From the NCBI RefSeq assembly GCF_002245625.1, contig NZ_NOIG01000010.1, positions 1 to 64,000 on the forward strand: a DNA stretch of 64,000 nucleotides, in the 5' to 3' direction. Position 1 is the stretch's first letter. Each line of letters starts with the position of its first letter. Below the pieces are notes generated by a model. That model saw only the letters and a list, made by a program, of their open reading frames with translations. It did not search any database and was not told the DNA's origin. Source of the stretch: Acidovorax kalamii. Lineage in GTDB: Bacteria > Pseudomonadota > Gammaproteobacteria > Burkholderiales > Burkholderiaceae_C. A program made the position numbers and the translations under genes. Positions 31,327 to 40,343 of the stretch are shown piece by piece.

Positions 31327-32373
31327 TCATGGCCTGCTCCCCGATGGCTGCCCGCGCACGGCCTGTGGTGGTGCCAGCGCCACATCGGCCCCCCACATGC
31401 GCGCCCACAGCCAGGGCAGGGCGGTGGCCAGGTCGGGCCGTTGCCACTGCTGGGTGGTCGGGCGCTGGCCCCCAGCCATCTCTGCCGGGCTGCCCAGGTT
31501 GAAATGAAAGGTGTAGGTGGGCTCGTTGCCCATGCGCAGGTCGGTGATGAAGACCTCCCCCCCGGCCTCGCTCATCTTGAAGAAACCGTGGCTGAACCGT
31601 GTAATACGGTCCACCAGGGCGTTGCCCTGGTAGCGCGCATACAGGTCTGCGCCCCGTTCGTGGGCGGTCCAGTGCACAGGGCGGTCGCCGTCCAGCAGCC
31701 CGTAGTAGCCCTCGTAGTAGTGCGTGGGCGTCACGGCCACGGCGCGCCACAGCAGGGTGTTGAAGGGCGCGGGCGTGACGAGCAAATTGCCGGGCGCCAG
31801 TTGCGGCACCGGGGCGTGTGCCAGAAACCGCTGCGTGGCCATCTGCTGCGCGGCCACGCTCCAGCCCAGGTAGGCCGTGCTCAGCACCAGCCCGGCGCGC
31901 GCCCAGGCAATGCCGCGCCCGTGGCGCAGCAGCAGCGCCAGCAGCACGCCCAATAGCAGCGGCAGGGTGTAGAGCGGGTCGATGATGAACACGCTGCCCA
32001 CGGCGTACGGCGTGTTGGTCAAGGGCAGCAGCAGCTGTGTGCCGTACACCGTCATCCAGTCGAGCAAGGGGTGGGTGACCAGCGCCAGCCACAACGCCAG
32101 CCACCAGCGGGTAAACAGATCAGGCTCCCGGTGCAGGCGCGACACCAGCCAGGCCAGCGGCGCCGACAGCAGGGTGAGGTAGAGCAGGGCATGGCTTTCT
32201 GCGCGGTGCAGCACCATGTTGAGAATGGCGTCGCCATGGTCGATGAGGGCGTCCAGGTCGGGCAGCGTGCCGGCAATGCCGCCCCAGAGCGCGGCCTTCC
32301 ACACGGCGGTGCGGCGGCCCAGGGTGGCGATGCTGACGGCGGAGCCCAGAACGAGTTGGGTGACGGAATCCAT
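31327..32373 (-). CDS. YdjM-type (PF04307) inner-membrane protein, putative metal-dependent hydrolase
   Basis: Protein of 348 residues. The N-terminal half holds the LexA-binding, inner-membrane hydrolase domain: MDSVTQLVLGSAV, TLPDLDALID and RAESHALLYL with conserved Asp and His, and THPLLDWMT. Four or five membrane segments are seen up to about 205. The C-terminal 140 residues are soluble, with an aromatic-rich part GYYGLLDGDRPVHWTAHERG. The start at 32373 is the first ATG of the conserved core. The biochemical role of the family is unproven. Confidence 0.85.
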   Translation of the reverse strand: MDSVTQLVLGSAVSIATLGRRTAVWKAALWGGIAGTLPDLDALIDHGDAILNMVLHRAESHALLYLTLLSAPLAWLVSRLHREPDLFTRWWLALWLALVTHPLLDWMTVYGTQLLLPLTNTPYAVGSVFIIDPLYTLPLLLGVLLALLLRHGRGIAWARAGLVLSTAYLGWSVAAQQMATQRFLAHAPVPQLAPGNLLVTPAPFNTLLWRAVAVTPTHYYEGYYGLLDGDRPVHWTAHERGADLYARYQGNALVDRITRFSHGFFKMSEAGGEVFITDLRMGNEPTYTFHFNLGSPAEMAGGQRPTTQQWQRPDLATALPWLWARMWGADVALAPPQAVRGQPSGSRP

Positions 32374-32431
32374 GCGGTGGAGAAGGTGGGCTGGGCAGAT
32401 GGGGTAGTGGATTGTGGTGGGTGGCGGCCAT

Positions 32432-33139
32432 TCAGGCCTGCACCACCAGTGCAAACTCGGCCCGCAAGCCATCGGCCGACGGCGAAAACGGCACTGTGAG
32501 GGCCGCACGCTCCGCCGCGGTCAGGCGGCGCCAGAGGAAGTCGTTCGCGTTGCCTGGGTCGCCCGCCACATACATCTGCGTGGTCAGCAGCTCGCGATCG
32601 GGAAGGCGCACCTTGAAGTGGATGTGGGGCGTGCGCCCCGCGTAGGGCGCGGGCCGGATGGTGCGGAAGCGGTAGCGCCCGTCGCGGCCCAGCACCACGC
32701 GGCCAAAGCCCTGGAAGGCCGGGGCGGCCTTGTCACCATCGCCAGGGTGGTGGTAGTGGCCGTCTGCATCGCATTGCCAGATCTCGACCGTGCCACCCGC
32801 CAGGGGCACGCCCTGCGTGTCCGTGACCCGGCCTTCCACCCACACGGGTTGACCATCCACATAGCGCATCAGGCCGTTGCGCAGCAGGTCGCCATCGCTG
32901 TCCGATGGGAACCGGACCGGGTAGTACGGCCCCTCGGTCTGGCGCGGCGTGGGGGCCAAGGCCCCTTGCGCCAAGGCGGCGGGCACCAGGGCCGGGGCCA
33001 CCACCAGGGCGCTGCCCCAGAGCCCTTGCCGCAGCAGGCGCCGCCGCGTGGGCCCCGAGTCCGGTGAGGGGCGCGTGTCGATGCCCGGTGAGGGGCAAGG
33101 GCGGGGGCTGGATGGCGTTGGACCGGTGCGGGTGGGCAT
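32432..33139 (-). CDS. Intradiol ring-cleavage dioxygenase, Tat-exported
   Basis: Non-haem Fe(III) enzyme related to protocatechuate 3,4-dioxygenase beta chain. The 235-residue product has a Tat-type signal: an RR-x-LL motif (TRRRLLRQG) at about 31-38, then a hydrophobic stretch ending ALAQG. The core shows TEGPYYP, EIWQCDADGHYHHPG and RTPHIHFKV, supplying the Tyr and His ligands. Export makes a role in a standard aromatic pathway less likely; extracytoplasmic members act on unknown catechols. No pca or cat genes are nearby. The start at 33139 (MPTRTGP) was preferred over 33217. Confidence 0.87.
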   Translation of the reverse strand: MPTRTGPTPSSPRPCPSPGIDTRPSPDSGPTRRRLLRQGLWGSALVVAPALVPAALAQGALAPTPRQTEGPYYPVRFPSDSDGDLLRNGLMRYVDGQPVWVEGRVTDTQGVPLAGGTVEIWQCDADGHYHHPGDGDKAAPAFQGFGRVVLGRDGRYRFRTIRPAPYAGRTPHIHFKVRLPDRELLTTQMYVAGDPGNANDFLWRRLTAAERAALTVPFSPSADGLRAEFALVVQA

Positions 33140-33428
33140 GGGGCACTCCTGCAAAAAAAGGTGGGCACAGCGGCGTTGGAGCGGGGCCCCGGGCGAAAGT
33201 GCCCACAAAAATGGCAATGGAGCACCGTGCCAGGCGCGGGCTGCGGCAGAAATGGCGTGTACACAATGTCATCCAGGCGGCGCACAATGGCCTGCTGGCG
33301 GTGGGGTGATTGTTTGGCACCCCCGCCTGGGTGCGGGATGGTCTGCGGGAGCCCCCAGGGCCTCGGGGCCGTTCTGTTGGATGAACCAGCGGCGCATGTG
33401 CGCCGCGTGAGACGCCTCGACACAACCC

Positions 33429-34349
33429 ATGCATTTGCCCAGCCCCACCGACGACATCACGCGCGGCCTGAGCCAGCGGCCCGCGAGCATTTCGCCCAAG
33501 TATTTCTACGACCAGCACGGCTCCCGCCTGTTTGAAGAAATCACCCGCCTGCCCGAGTACTACCCCACCCGCACCGAAACCGCGCTCATGCAGCAGCATG
33601 CGGCCGACATTGCCCGCGCCGTGGGGGTGGGGCGCACGCTGGTCGAGTTGGGTGCGGGCAACTGCCAGAAGGCCCGCACCCTGTGCCGGCTGGTGCAGCC
33701 CGCATGTTTTGTGGGGGTGGACATTTCGGCCGACTTTTTGCAGGCGGCGGTGCAGGGCCTGCGTGACGACTTCCCGGGCCTCGATGCACGGGCCGTGGGC
33801 GGCGACATGACGCAGGGCGTGGCCCTGCCCGACGACATCCCGCGCACTGGTAGGCTGGTGTTCTACCCCGGCTCGTCCATCGGCAACTTCGACCCGCCCC
33901 ACGCGCTCGACCTGCTGGCCCACATGCGCGAGCTGATCGACGACGACGGCGGCTTGTTGATTGGCATCGATCTGCCCAAGGACGTGGACGTGCTCGAAGC
34001 CGCGTACGACGATGCGGCGGGTGTGACGGCCGCCTTCAACCGCAACGTGCTGCGGCATGTGAACCGGCTCATCGGCAGCAACTTCGACGTGGAGCAGTGG
34101 CAGCACCGCGCATTTTTCAACCAGGGTGCGTCGCGCATAGAGATGCACCTGGAGGCCATGGCGGACTTCGATGTGCAATGGCCCGGCGGCGGCCGTCGGT
34201 TTGAGCAGGGCGAGCGCATCCACACCGAGAACAGCTACAAGTACCCCCTGCGCGTGTTCACCGACATGCTGGAGCGCGCCGGGTTTTCGCAGGCCCAGGC
34301 CTGGACCGACGACCGGGGCTGGTTTGCCGTGGTGCACGCCAGGCCCTGA
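33429..34349 (+). CDS. egtD: L-histidine N-alpha-methyltransferase (ergothioneine synthesis)
   Basis: Trimethylates histidine to hercynine with SAM, the first step to ergothioneine. The 306-residue product has the EgtD N-terminus SPKYFYDQHGSRLFEEIT (about 22-39) and the SAM motif VELGAGNCQKA (72-82), followed by YPGSSIGNFDP. The C-terminal segment TENSYKY is also family-typical. The ATG at 33429 has a weak ribosome site. egtB begins 11 bases after the stop, so both steps are co-expressed. Confidence 0.94.
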   Translation: MHLPSPTDDITRGLSQRPASISPKYFYDQHGSRLFEEITRLPEYYPTRTETALMQQHAADIARAVGVGRTLVELGAGNCQKARTLCRLVQPACFVGVDISADFLQAAVQGLRDDFPGLDARAVGGDMTQGVALPDDIPRTGRLVFYPGSSIGNFDPPHALDLLAHMRELIDDDGGLLIGIDLPKDVDVLEAAYDDAAGVTAAFNRNVLRHVNRLIGSNFDVEQWQHRAFFNQGASRIEMHLEAMADFDVQWPGGGRRFEQGERIHTENSYKYPLRVFTDMLERAGFSQAQAWTDDRGWFAVVHARP

Positions 34350-34360
34350 AGATTTCTGGT

Positions 34361-35596
34361 ATGACCAACATGGATTTTGGTTCTCCACTCACCGGGCTGC
34401 TGCACCGCTACACCGCTGTGCGCAACCACACAGAGGCCCTGGTTGCCCCCCTGTCGGCCGAGGATTGCGGCGCACAGTCCATGCCCGACGCCAGCCCCGC
34501 CAAGTGGCACCTGGCGCACACCACCTGGTTCTTCGAGACCTTTGTGCTGGAACCGCACGAGCCGATGTTTGCGCCATTCAACCCGGCGTTCCGTGTGCTG
34601 TTCAACTCCTACTACAACGGCGTGGGCGCCAGGCACCCGCGCCCGCAGCGGGGCCTGCTCACGCGGCCGCCGCTGGCCGAGGTGCAGGCTTACCGCGCCG
34701 ATGTGGACCAGCGCATCGCGCGGCTTATGCCCGCCGTGCTGCAGAGCGATACGTTGCGCGCACTGGTTGAGCTGGGCTTGCAGCACGAGCAGCAGCACCA
34801 GGAGCTGCTGCTCACCGACATCAAGCACCTGCTGTGGTGCAACCCCATCTTTCCGGCCTATGGCGATGCCACCACCCCGGTGGGCGATCCCGCCATCACC
34901 CCCGCCACTGCGCCCCCGGGCTGGGTGCGTCTGGGAGGAGGGCTGGTGGACATCGGCCACGGCGGCACCGGTTTCGCCTTCGACAATGAAAGCCCGCGCC
35001 ACCGCTGCTACCTGGCGCCGTATGCGCTGGCCTCGCGGCTGGTGACCTGCGGCGAGTGGCTGGCGTTTGTGCAGGCCGGGGGTTACCAGCAACCCGCCCA
35101 CTGGCTGGCCGAAGGCTGGGACTGGCGCGTGGCCCAGGGGCTGGAGCACCCGCTGTACTGGCATCGCCCCGTTGGCGACGGCCTCTGGCAGGTGTTCACG
35201 CTGGCGGGGCTGCAGCCTTTGCAGGCGGCGCTGCCGGTGTTGCATCTCTCGTATTACGAAGCCGACGCCTATGCCCGCTGGGCAGGCGCGCGCCTGCCCA
35301 CTGAGGCCGAATGGGAACACGCCGCGCAGCCCGCCCCAACCGGCAGCCCTGGACTGGAGCAGCTGTTTGGCACCGCCTGGCAGTGGACCCAGTCGAGCTA
35401 CGCCGCCTATCCCGGCTTTCACCCGGCCGAAGGCGCGGTGGGCGAATACAACGGCAAGTTCATGGTCAACCAGTACGTGCTGCGCGGCAGTTCGTGCGCT
35501 ACGCCGCCGGGGCACGCGCGCAGCACCTACCGCAACTTCTTTCCTGCCACTGCACGCTGGCAATACAGCGGGCTGCGGCTGGCGCGTGACGCATGA
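34361..35596 (+). CDS. egtB: EgtB-type hercynine oxygenase (sulfoxide synthase)
   Basis: Non-haem iron enzyme that forms the C-S bond between hercynine and a thiol in ergothioneine synthesis. The 411-residue product has a DinB-like domain with iron-ligand candidates in KWHLAHTTWFFE (His50 or His53) and HEQQH (His142, His146). The formylglycine-generating-enzyme-like domain follows at about 185-408 (RLPTEAEWEHAA, GNVWQW-equivalent GTAWQWTQSSY). No egtA, egtC or egtE homologue lies beside it, so the thiol may be cysteine directly. A selenoneine-type SenA is an alternative, but egtD linkage and absence of senB/senC favour EgtB. Confidence 0.9.
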   Translation: MTNMDFGSPLTGLLHRYTAVRNHTEALVAPLSAEDCGAQSMPDASPAKWHLAHTTWFFETFVLEPHEPMFAPFNPAFRVLFNSYYNGVGARHPRPQRGLLTRPPLAEVQAYRADVDQRIARLMPAVLQSDTLRALVELGLQHEQQHQELLLTDIKHLLWCNPIFPAYGDATTPVGDPAITPATAPPGWVRLGGGLVDIGHGGTGFAFDNESPRHRCYLAPYALASRLVTCGEWLAFVQAGGYQQPAHWLAEGWDWRVAQGLEHPLYWHRPVGDGLWQVFTLAGLQPLQAALPVLHLSYYEADAYARWAGARLPTEAEWEHAAQPAPTGSPGLEQLFGTAWQWTQSSYAAYPGFHPAEGAVGEYNGKFMVNQYVLRGSSCATPPGHARSTYRNFFPATARWQYSGLRLARDA

Positions 35597-35610
35597 GTGG
35601 CCTCACCGCG

Positions 35611-36072
35611 CTATCTGACGCGCTCAGGTTCCATGCGGAAGGTGTGCTGCAGGACCAGGCGGGCGGGTTCCCCGTTGCGTAGCAGCGGCGCAAATCTCCA
35701 GCGGCGCACCGCATCGATCGCCGGCTTGTGCAAGGCATCATCCCCTGTGCCAGACAGCACACGAACGGTGCCGACAAGTCCGCTGGGCATGATCTCGAAC
35801 GACACCGTCACATCGCCGCGTGCTTTGGATGATGTGTCATTCAGCAGGAAGGACGGGTAGCGCGGCAGCGGTGCCTCTAGCAGCGACAAAGGCGCATCCA
35901 GCGGAGGCGACACCTGCTTTTGCAGCAGTTGCTCGTCCTCCTTCTGGCGAAAACTGGCGACGTGGGAATCGGTCACATCCGCTCCGCGCGGCGGGATGGA
36001 CGGTGTGGAGCTGCAGCCGACCAGAATCAGCAGGCCGAGCGTGGCCGGAGCAAGAGAGGATAGGCGGGACAT
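35611..36072 (-). CDS. Lipoprotein with TonB C-terminal-like domain
   Basis: Protein of 153 residues with a lipoprotein signal peptide and lipobox LVGC (Cys20). A TonB-type C-terminal domain lies at about 65-148: RYPSFLLND, GDVTVSFEIMPSGLVGTVRVL, AVRRWRFAPLL (shown in part). Unlike TonB it lacks a membrane anchor spanning to ExbB, so it is an outer- or inner-membrane-attached accessory rather than an energy transducer. Convergent with egtB, 14 bases apart. Function unknown. Confidence 0.8.
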   Translation of the reverse strand: MSRLSSLAPATLGLLILVGCSSTPSIPPRGADVTDSHVASFRQKEDEQLLQKQVSPPLDAPLSLLEAPLPRYPSFLLNDTSSKARGDVTVSFEIMPSGLVGTVRVLSGTGDDALHKPAIDAVRRWRFAPLLRNGEPARLVLQHTFRMEPERVR

Positions 36073-36155
36073 GGCGATCTTGAATCAGGGCACCCCGCGA
36101 TCTGCGGGGCAGACCCTCCAGTATCCCGCAACCTGCGCTGGCTGTTGCCGACGGC

Positions 36156-37439
36156 TCAGACGGCGTCGAGGGCCTGCACGAGGTCGGCCCGCAGGTCGTC
36201 GATGTGTTCAATGCCCACCGACAGGCGCACCATGTTCTCGCTCACGCCCGCCTTGGCCAGCTCTTCGGGGTTGAGCTGGCGGTGGGTGGTGGATGCCGGG
36301 TGCGTGGCCAACGACTTGGCGTCACCGATATTGACCAGGCGCGTGAAGAGCTGCAGAGCGTCGAGGAAGCGCGCCCCGGCCGCACGCGGGTCGGCGTCGG
36401 TGCTCTTGAGCCCAAAGCTCAGGATGCCCGAGGCGCGGCCGCCCAGCTGGCGTTGCACGATGGCGTGGTCCGGGTGGTCGGGCAGGCCCGCGTAGCGCAC
36501 CCATTCCACCTTGGGGTGGCTTTTCAGGTACTGGGCCAGCGCCAGCGTGTTGTCGCAGATGCGGTCCATGCGCAGGGCCAGGGTCTCGATGCCTTGCAGG
36601 ATCAGGAACGCGCTTTGCGGCGACAGCGCCGCGCCCGTGTTGCGCAGCGGCACCACGCGCGCACGGCCAATGAAGGCGGCGGGGCCCAGGGCTTCGGTGT
36701 ACACCACGCCGTGGTAGCTCACGTCGGGCTCGTTCAGGTGCGGGAAGCGTGCCTTGTGCTGTGCCCACGGGAACTTGCCGCTGTCCACAATCGCGCCGCC
36801 CACGCTGTTGCCGTGGCCGCCCAGGTACTTGGTGAGCGAATGCACAACAATGTCGGCGCCGTGCTCGATGGGGCGCAGCAGGTAGGGACTGGGCACGGTG
36901 TTGTCCACGATCAGCGGCACGCCGTGGTCATGCGCCACCTTGGCGATGGCCGCGATGTCGGTCACGTTGCCCAACGGGTTGCCGATGGATTCGATGAAGA
37001 TCGCCTTGGTGCGCGCATCGATGTGCTGCGCAAAGCTAGCCGGGTCGCGCGGGTCGGCAAAGCGGGTGGTGATGCCTTGCTGGGGCAGCGTGTGGGCAAA
37101 CAGGTTGTAGGTGCCGCCATACAGCGTGCTGGCCGACACGATGTTGTCGCCCGCCTCGGCAATGGTCTGGATGGCGTAGGTGATGGCCGCCATGCCCGAG
37201 GCCACGGCCAGCGCGGCAATGCCGCCTTCGAGCGCCGCAACGCGCTTTTCGAGCACGTCGGTGGTGGGGTTCATGATGCGGGTGTAGATGTTGCCCGGCA
37301 CCTTCAGGTCGAACAGGTCTGCGCCATGCTGGGCGCTGTCAAACGCATACGCCACCGTCTGGTAGATGGGCACGGCCACGGCCTTGGTGGTGGGGTCGGG
37401 GCTGTAGCCTGCGTGTACGGCCAGGGTCTCGATTTTCAT
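36156..37439 (-). CDS. metY: O-acetylhomoserine sulfhydrylase (aminocarboxypropyltransferase)
   Basis: PLP enzyme making homocysteine from O-acetylhomoserine and sulfide in methionine synthesis. The 427-residue length is typical of MetY and longer than MetB/MetZ. PLP Lys204 lies in [11 protein letters not shown], and [21 protein letters not shown] marks the Cys/Met-metabolism family (given here as [19 protein letters not shown]). The start at 37439 gives [12 protein letters not shown]. It is monocistronic, with an inverted repeat upstream at 37474-37508. It is not the EgtE-type lyase of ergothioneine synthesis, which belongs to another PLP subfamily. Confidence 0.93.
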   Translation of the reverse strand: MKIETLAVHAGYSPDPTTKAVAVPIYQTVAYAFDSAQHGADLFDLKVPGNIYTRIMNPTTDVLEKRVAALEGGIAALAVASGMAAITYAIQTIAEAGDNIVSASTLYGGTYNLFAHTLPQQGITTRFADPRDPASFAQHIDARTKAIFIESIGNPLGNVTDIAAIAKVAHDHGVPLIVDNTVPSPYLLRPIEHGADIVVHSLTKYLGGHGNSVGGAIVDSGKFPWAQHKARFPHLNEPDVSYHGVVYTEALGPAAFIGRARVVPLRNTGAALSPQSAFLILQGIETLALRMDRICDNTLALAQYLKSHPKVEWVRYAGLPDHPDHAIVQRQLGGRASGILSFGLKSTDADPRAAGARFLDALQLFTRLVNIGDAKSLATHPASTTHRQLNPEELAKAGVSENMVRLSVGIEHIDDLRADLVQALDAV

Positions 37440-37473
37440 GAAGGCTGTCTCTTTCGTTGAAGGGAAGGGAGTG

Positions 37474-37508
37474 GAGCAACCGCGTTCCACCCACGGCGGG
37501 CGTTGCTC
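37474..37508. promoter_or_regulatory. Inverted repeat upstream of metY
   Basis: GAGCAAC and GTTGCTC, seven-base perfect arms 21 bases apart, 35-69 bases before the metY start. It may be a regulatory stem in the leader; it does not match a SAM or SAH riboswitch pattern that I recognise. Confidence 0.3.
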
Positions 37509-37615
37509 GATGTGCCGAAGGCGCGGGCCATTCTGGCACCGCAGGCCCCTGGCGTCATCGAATCGTTGGCTATGTGCTTATGAGGTTCTTGTGCGTCCAG
37601 GGGCCCTGTGCGTGT

Positions 37616-40309
37616 TCACGCTGCGGGCTCATCCAGTGCGTTGTCTATGGGCTCTGGTGCAGTGCGCCGCTGTTGCTGGCTGCGCCGCCAGGCCTTTTCG
37701 ATTTCCACGACCACCAGCACCACCAGCGCGGCGCCAATGCACAGCGCCAGCTCGCCCAGGCTCAGCGGCTCGGTGCGGAAGATGGGGTTGAGCCAGGGCA
37801 CATAGATGGTCGCCATCTGCAGCGCAAACGTGAGAAGTACCGCGCCCAGCAGCGGGCGGTTGCTCAACAGCCCCAGGCGCCAGATGGGCTCGGACTCGGA
37901 GCGGATGGCGATCACATGCGCCATCTGCGCCAGCGTGAGCACGGTGAACACCATCGTCTGCCAGTGCGCGCGCCCGGTGTGCAGCGCCCAGGCCTGCACC
38001 GCCAGGCACAGGCCGCCAATCAGCAGGCCCACGCCCAGGATGTGCTGCCACATGCCGTGGGCAAACAGGCTCTCGCGCGGCGCGCGGGGCGGGCGCTGCA
38101 TGATGCCGCGCTCGGCCGGCTCGGCCGCCAGCGCCAGACCCGGAAGCCCGTCGGTGACGAGGTTGACCCAAAGGATGTGGATGGGCAGCAGCGGGATGGG
38201 CAGCAGCAACAGCGGCGCAAGAAAGATGGTCCAGATCTCGCCCGAGTTGCCCGTCATGGCGTAGCGCACAAACTTGCGGATGTTGTCGTAGATGCGGCGG
38301 CCTTCGCGCACCGCCGCGACGATGGTGGCGAAGTTGTCGTCCAGCAGCACCAGGCTGGATGCCTCGCGCGCCACGTCGGTGCCACCCTGGCCCATGGCTA
38401 CGCCGATATCTGCGCGTTTGAGGGCCGGAGCGTCGTTCACACCGTCACCCGTCATCGCCACGAAGTGGCCCCGGGCCTGCAACGCCTCGACGATGCGGAT
38501 CTTCTGCGCCGGGTCCACGCGGGCGTAGACCTGCACCTGCTCCACCTTCGCCTGCAGCTCGGCATCGTCCAGCGTGGCCAGGTCGGCGCCGGTCAGCACC
38601 GGCGCATCGGCGTTGTCGACGATGCCCAGGCGGTGCGCAATCGCGCGCGCGGTGGCGGGGTGGTCGCCCGTGATCATCACCGGCGTGATGCCGGCGCTGA
38701 GGCAGTCGCGCACTGCCGCCTGCGCCTCGGCGCGGGGCGGATCGATGAGGGCGATGAGGCCCAGCAGTTCCAGCTGGTTTTCCACCGCGTCGATATCGTT
38801 GGTGTCCGGCAGGCGGGCGTGGCTGCGGCGGGCGAGGGTGAGCACCCGCAGGCCCTGGGCGGCGAGTTGCTGGGCAGTGGCGAGGACCTTGGCGGTGTCG
38901 AGTGCGGCAGCGCCGTCGGGTGTCCAGTGGGCGGTGCAGCGGGGCAAGAGCGATTCCGGCGCGCCCTTGGTGTAGGCCACAAACCCGTGCGCATCGCGGT
39001 GGAAGGTGGTCATGCACTTGCGGTCGGAGTCAAAGGGCTGCTCCTGCACGCGGGGGCTGGCAGTGTCGAGCTGAGCCTTGTCCAGCCCGCCCGCGTGGGC
39101 GGCCAGCACCAGCGCAGTTTCGGTGGGGTCGCCCAGCCACTGCGTGCCTGGGGCGTCGCCGTCGCCTTGCGCCTGCCGCGTGGCGTCGTTGCACAGCGCG
39201 GCGGCGCGCAGGGCTTCGGCATGGGCGGGGCCGGGCAGGGGGTCGCCGGGCACCCAGCGCATGCCCTGGGCCAGCAGCAGCTCGGCATGCATGCGGTTTT
39301 GGGTCAGGGTGCCCGTCTTGTCGGAGCAGATGGTGGTGACCGAGCCCAGCGTCTCGACCGACGGCAGCCGCCGCACCAGCGCATGCACGGCCACCATGCG
39401 GCGTGCGCCCAGGGCCAGCAGCACGGTCACCACGGCGGGCAGCGCCTCGGGGATGGCTGCCACGGCCAGGCTGATGGCCGTGAGGGCCATCAGCAGCGGT
39501 GCCTCGCCGCGCAGAACGCCCACCACAAAGATCACCGCGCAGATGCCCAGAACCGCAATCGCCAGGCGCTTGCCAAACGCCGCCAGGCGCAGTTGCAGCG
39601 GCGTGCTGCGGTCGCCGGTGTCAAGCAACGTGGCCACCTTGCCCAGCTCGGTGTGCATGCCGGTGGCCACCACCAGCCCGCGCGCCCGGCCATGCGTGGC
39701 CGTGGTGCCCTTGAAGGCCATGTTGGTGCGGTCGCCCAGTGCGCCCACATCTTCGGCCGCCAGGGCCTCGGTCTGCTTGGCCACGGTGACGGATTCGCCC
39801 GTGAGGGCCGATTCATCCACCTGCAGCTGCGCGATCTCGATGAGCCGCAGGTCGGCGGGGATCTGGTTGCCTGCCTCCAGCAGCACGATGTCGCCGGGCA
39901 CGAGCACGGTGGCAGGCACCACCTGCACCGCACCGCTGCGCAGCACGGTGGCGTGCGCAGCCGCCAGTTGCCGCAATGCAGCCATGGCCTGGTCGGCGCG
40001 CCATGCCTGCACGAAGCCGATGACAGCATTGAGCACCACGATGACGAGGATCACCAGCGTGTCGGTGACCTCACCCACCAGCCCCGAGATGACGGCCGCG
40101 CCCAGCAGCACCAGCACCATGAAGTCCTTGAACTGGTCGGCCAGCAGGCGCCACCAGGGGCGGTCTTGCGATGCGGCCAGTTCGTTGGCGCCATGGGTGG
40201 CACTGCGGCGCCGGGCCTCGTCAGCATGCAGGCCTGCGTCCGGGTTGACGCCATGGGCCTGGGCCACAGCCTCGGCGGGATGCAGGTGGGGGGCTTGGGT
40301 AGGGGGCAT
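37616..40309 (-). CDS. Cation-transporting P-type ATPase (P2A Ca2+-type)
   Basis: Inner-membrane ATPase of 897 residues with the P2A layout: N-terminal cation-ATPase domain, TGES actuator motif, PEALPAVVT in the M4 ion site, phosphorylated Asp330 in SDKTGTLTQ, and the TGDGVNDAPALK hinge. The C-terminal part has six membrane helices (IFLAPLLLLPIPLLPIHIL and following). The M4 sequence PEALP, close to PEGLP of Ca2+ and Mn2+ pumps, points to Ca2+ or another divalent cation; specificity is not proven. It is monocistronic, 34 bases after rlhA on the same strand. Confidence 0.93.
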   Translation of the reverse strand: MPPTQAPHLHPAEAVAQAHGVNPDAGLHADEARRRSATHGANELAASQDRPWWRLLADQFKDFMVLVLLGAAVISGLVGEVTDTLVILVIVVLNAVIGFVQAWRADQAMAALRQLAAAHATVLRSGAVQVVPATVLVPGDIVLLEAGNQIPADLRLIEIAQLQVDESALTGESVTVAKQTEALAAEDVGALGDRTNMAFKGTTATHGRARGLVVATGMHTELGKVATLLDTGDRSTPLQLRLAAFGKRLAIAVLGICAVIFVVGVLRGEAPLLMALTAISLAVAAIPEALPAVVTVLLALGARRMVAVHALVRRLPSVETLGSVTTICSDKTGTLTQNRMHAELLLAQGMRWVPGDPLPGPAHAEALRAAALCNDATRQAQGDGDAPGTQWLGDPTETALVLAAHAGGLDKAQLDTASPRVQEQPFDSDRKCMTTFHRDAHGFVAYTKGAPESLLPRCTAHWTPDGAAALDTAKVLATAQQLAAQGLRVLTLARRSHARLPDTNDIDAVENQLELLGLIALIDPPRAEAQAAVRDCLSAGITPVMITGDHPATARAIAHRLGIVDNADAPVLTGADLATLDDAELQAKVEQVQVYARVDPAQKIRIVEALQARGHFVAMTGDGVNDAPALKRADIGVAMGQGGTDVAREASSLVLLDDNFATIVAAVREGRRIYDNIRKFVRYAMTGNSGEIWTIFLAPLLLLPIPLLPIHILWVNLVTDGLPGLALAAEPAERGIMQRPPRAPRESLFAHGMWQHILGVGLLIGGLCLAVQAWALHTGRAHWQTMVFTVLTLAQMAHVIAIRSESEPIWRLGLLSNRPLLGAVLLTFALQMATIYVPWLNPIFRTEPLSLGELALCIGAALVVLVVVEIEKAWRRSQQQRRTAPEPIDNALDEPAA

Positions 40310-40343
40310 GCGGCAATCTGGACAGAGGCCGCATGCCGGGGGA

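Noticed and set aside
36156-37439. PLP enzyme near egtDB as the ergothioneine C-S lyase
   Set aside because: Length and motifs are those of O-acetylhomoserine sulfhydrylase; it is on the opposite strand with its own leader.
37440-37615. SAM or SAH riboswitch in the metY leader
   Set aside because: Only a seven-base inverted repeat is visible; conserved riboswitch cores are not.
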